Below are positions 35,262 to 35,544 of a stretch of DNA of 35,544 bases, piece after piece; the first letter of the stretch is position 1; each line of letters opens with the position of its first letter. The notes beneath the pieces were generated by a model. The model saw nothing but the letters and a program-made list of their open reading frames with translations. It was not told where the DNA came from and made no database searches. The stretch covers positions 1 to 35,544 of the forward strand of contig JARGFW010000026.1 of NCBI GenBank assembly GCA_029211085.1, written 5' to 3'. This stretch comes from Deferrisomatales bacterium. Its GTDB lineage: Bacteria > Desulfobacterota > Deferrisomatia > Deferrisomatales > JARGFW01. Made by a program: the position numbers and the translations under genes.

Positions 35262-35544
35262 GTTCCGCTCCTCGCAGCGGTAGCTGCTGTTGGGTTCCAT
35301 GCCCTCACCCGCCGGTCTTCTTCCACCAGACGGCCGTCCACCACCTGCAACACGCGGCGGGCCGAGCCGGCACACGCCTCACTGTGGGTGACCATAACGA
35401 TGGTCGTGCCGGCGGCGTTCAACTGGCTCAGAAGAGTCATGACGTCGGCGCTGGTTTTACTATCCAGGTTGCCGGTGGGCTCGTCGGCGAGCAGGATCGG
35501 CGGGTCGTTGACGATGGCCCGGGCGATCGCCACCCGCTCCTGCT
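35258..35544 (-). CDS. ABC transporter ATP-binding protein, LolD/MacB type (5' end beyond window)
   Basis: The visible 95 codons are the C-terminal part of an ABC ATPase. The window begins within the signature region (QERVAIARAI, the end of LSGGQ-x-ERVAIARA). Next come Walker B with catalytic Glu (ILLADEPTGNLD), the D-loop and the H-loop (IVMVTHS). The DEPTGNLD form and short C-terminus fit the LolD/MacB/FtsE branch, which drives lipoprotein release or periplasmic efflux rather than solute import. Coupling to an HMA-domain gene suggests a metal-related role, but the permease lies outside the window. Confidence 0.9.
   Translation of the reverse strand, partial: QERVAIARAIVNDPPILLADEPTGNLDSKTSADVMTLLSQLNAAGTTIVMVTHSEACAGSARRVLQVVDGRLVEEDRRVRAWNPTAATAARSGT

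Overview
The window is GC-rich and densely coding, and most genes lie on the minus strand. It looks chromosomal and proteobacterial, most likely a gammaproteobacterium of a sulfur-oxidiser-like lineage. That guess rests on the DUF3015/DUF4105 pair, multihaem c-type cytochromes, RNase D and Cus-type metal pumps, and it is an inference. I see no rRNA, tRNA, transposase, integrase or CRISPR array.

Left part (1-9.8 kb). A very long pentapeptide-repeat protein with a membrane anchor runs off the left edge. Next come an eight-haem cytochrome broken by a one-base frameshift, a small outer-membrane beta-barrel-like protein and a DUF3015 -> DUF4105 pair. A lipoprotein-type alpha/beta hydrolase and a second, intact multihaem cytochrome related to the broken one complete this part.

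Middle (9.9-16.9 kb). Two Hsp20 chaperones form an operon divergent from an RNase D gene; the two promoters appear to share one -35 palindrome. A small antibiotic-biosynthesis-monooxygenase-like protein follows. After a perfect bidirectional hairpin come two unrelated kinds of glutamine synthetase on the minus strand: a GSI-alpha and, upstream of it, a type III enzyme. The gap upstream of the type III gene holds the decayed remains of a GGDEF domain.

Right part (16.9-35.5 kb). Two paralogous heavy-metal RND efflux operons sit in tandem on the minus strand with the same gene order: OMF-A, OMF-B, CusB-type adaptor, CusA-type pump. Each carries two different TolC-family genes that overlap by 4 bp. 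The right-hand operon (OMF-A2 to CusA2) continues into a PII-like protein and a Met/His-rich periplasmic metal-binding protein. Its pump has two extra predicted membrane helices and an internally duplicated periplasmic segment. Heptamer tandem repeats occur at two intergenic sites of this operon. At the right edge a heavy-metal-associated (HMA) domain protein overlaps a truncated ABC ATPase gene.

The main theme is metal (probably copper/silver) handling at the cell envelope. The least familiar element is the conserved two-OMF arrangement, seen twice here with a distinctive second OMF family.
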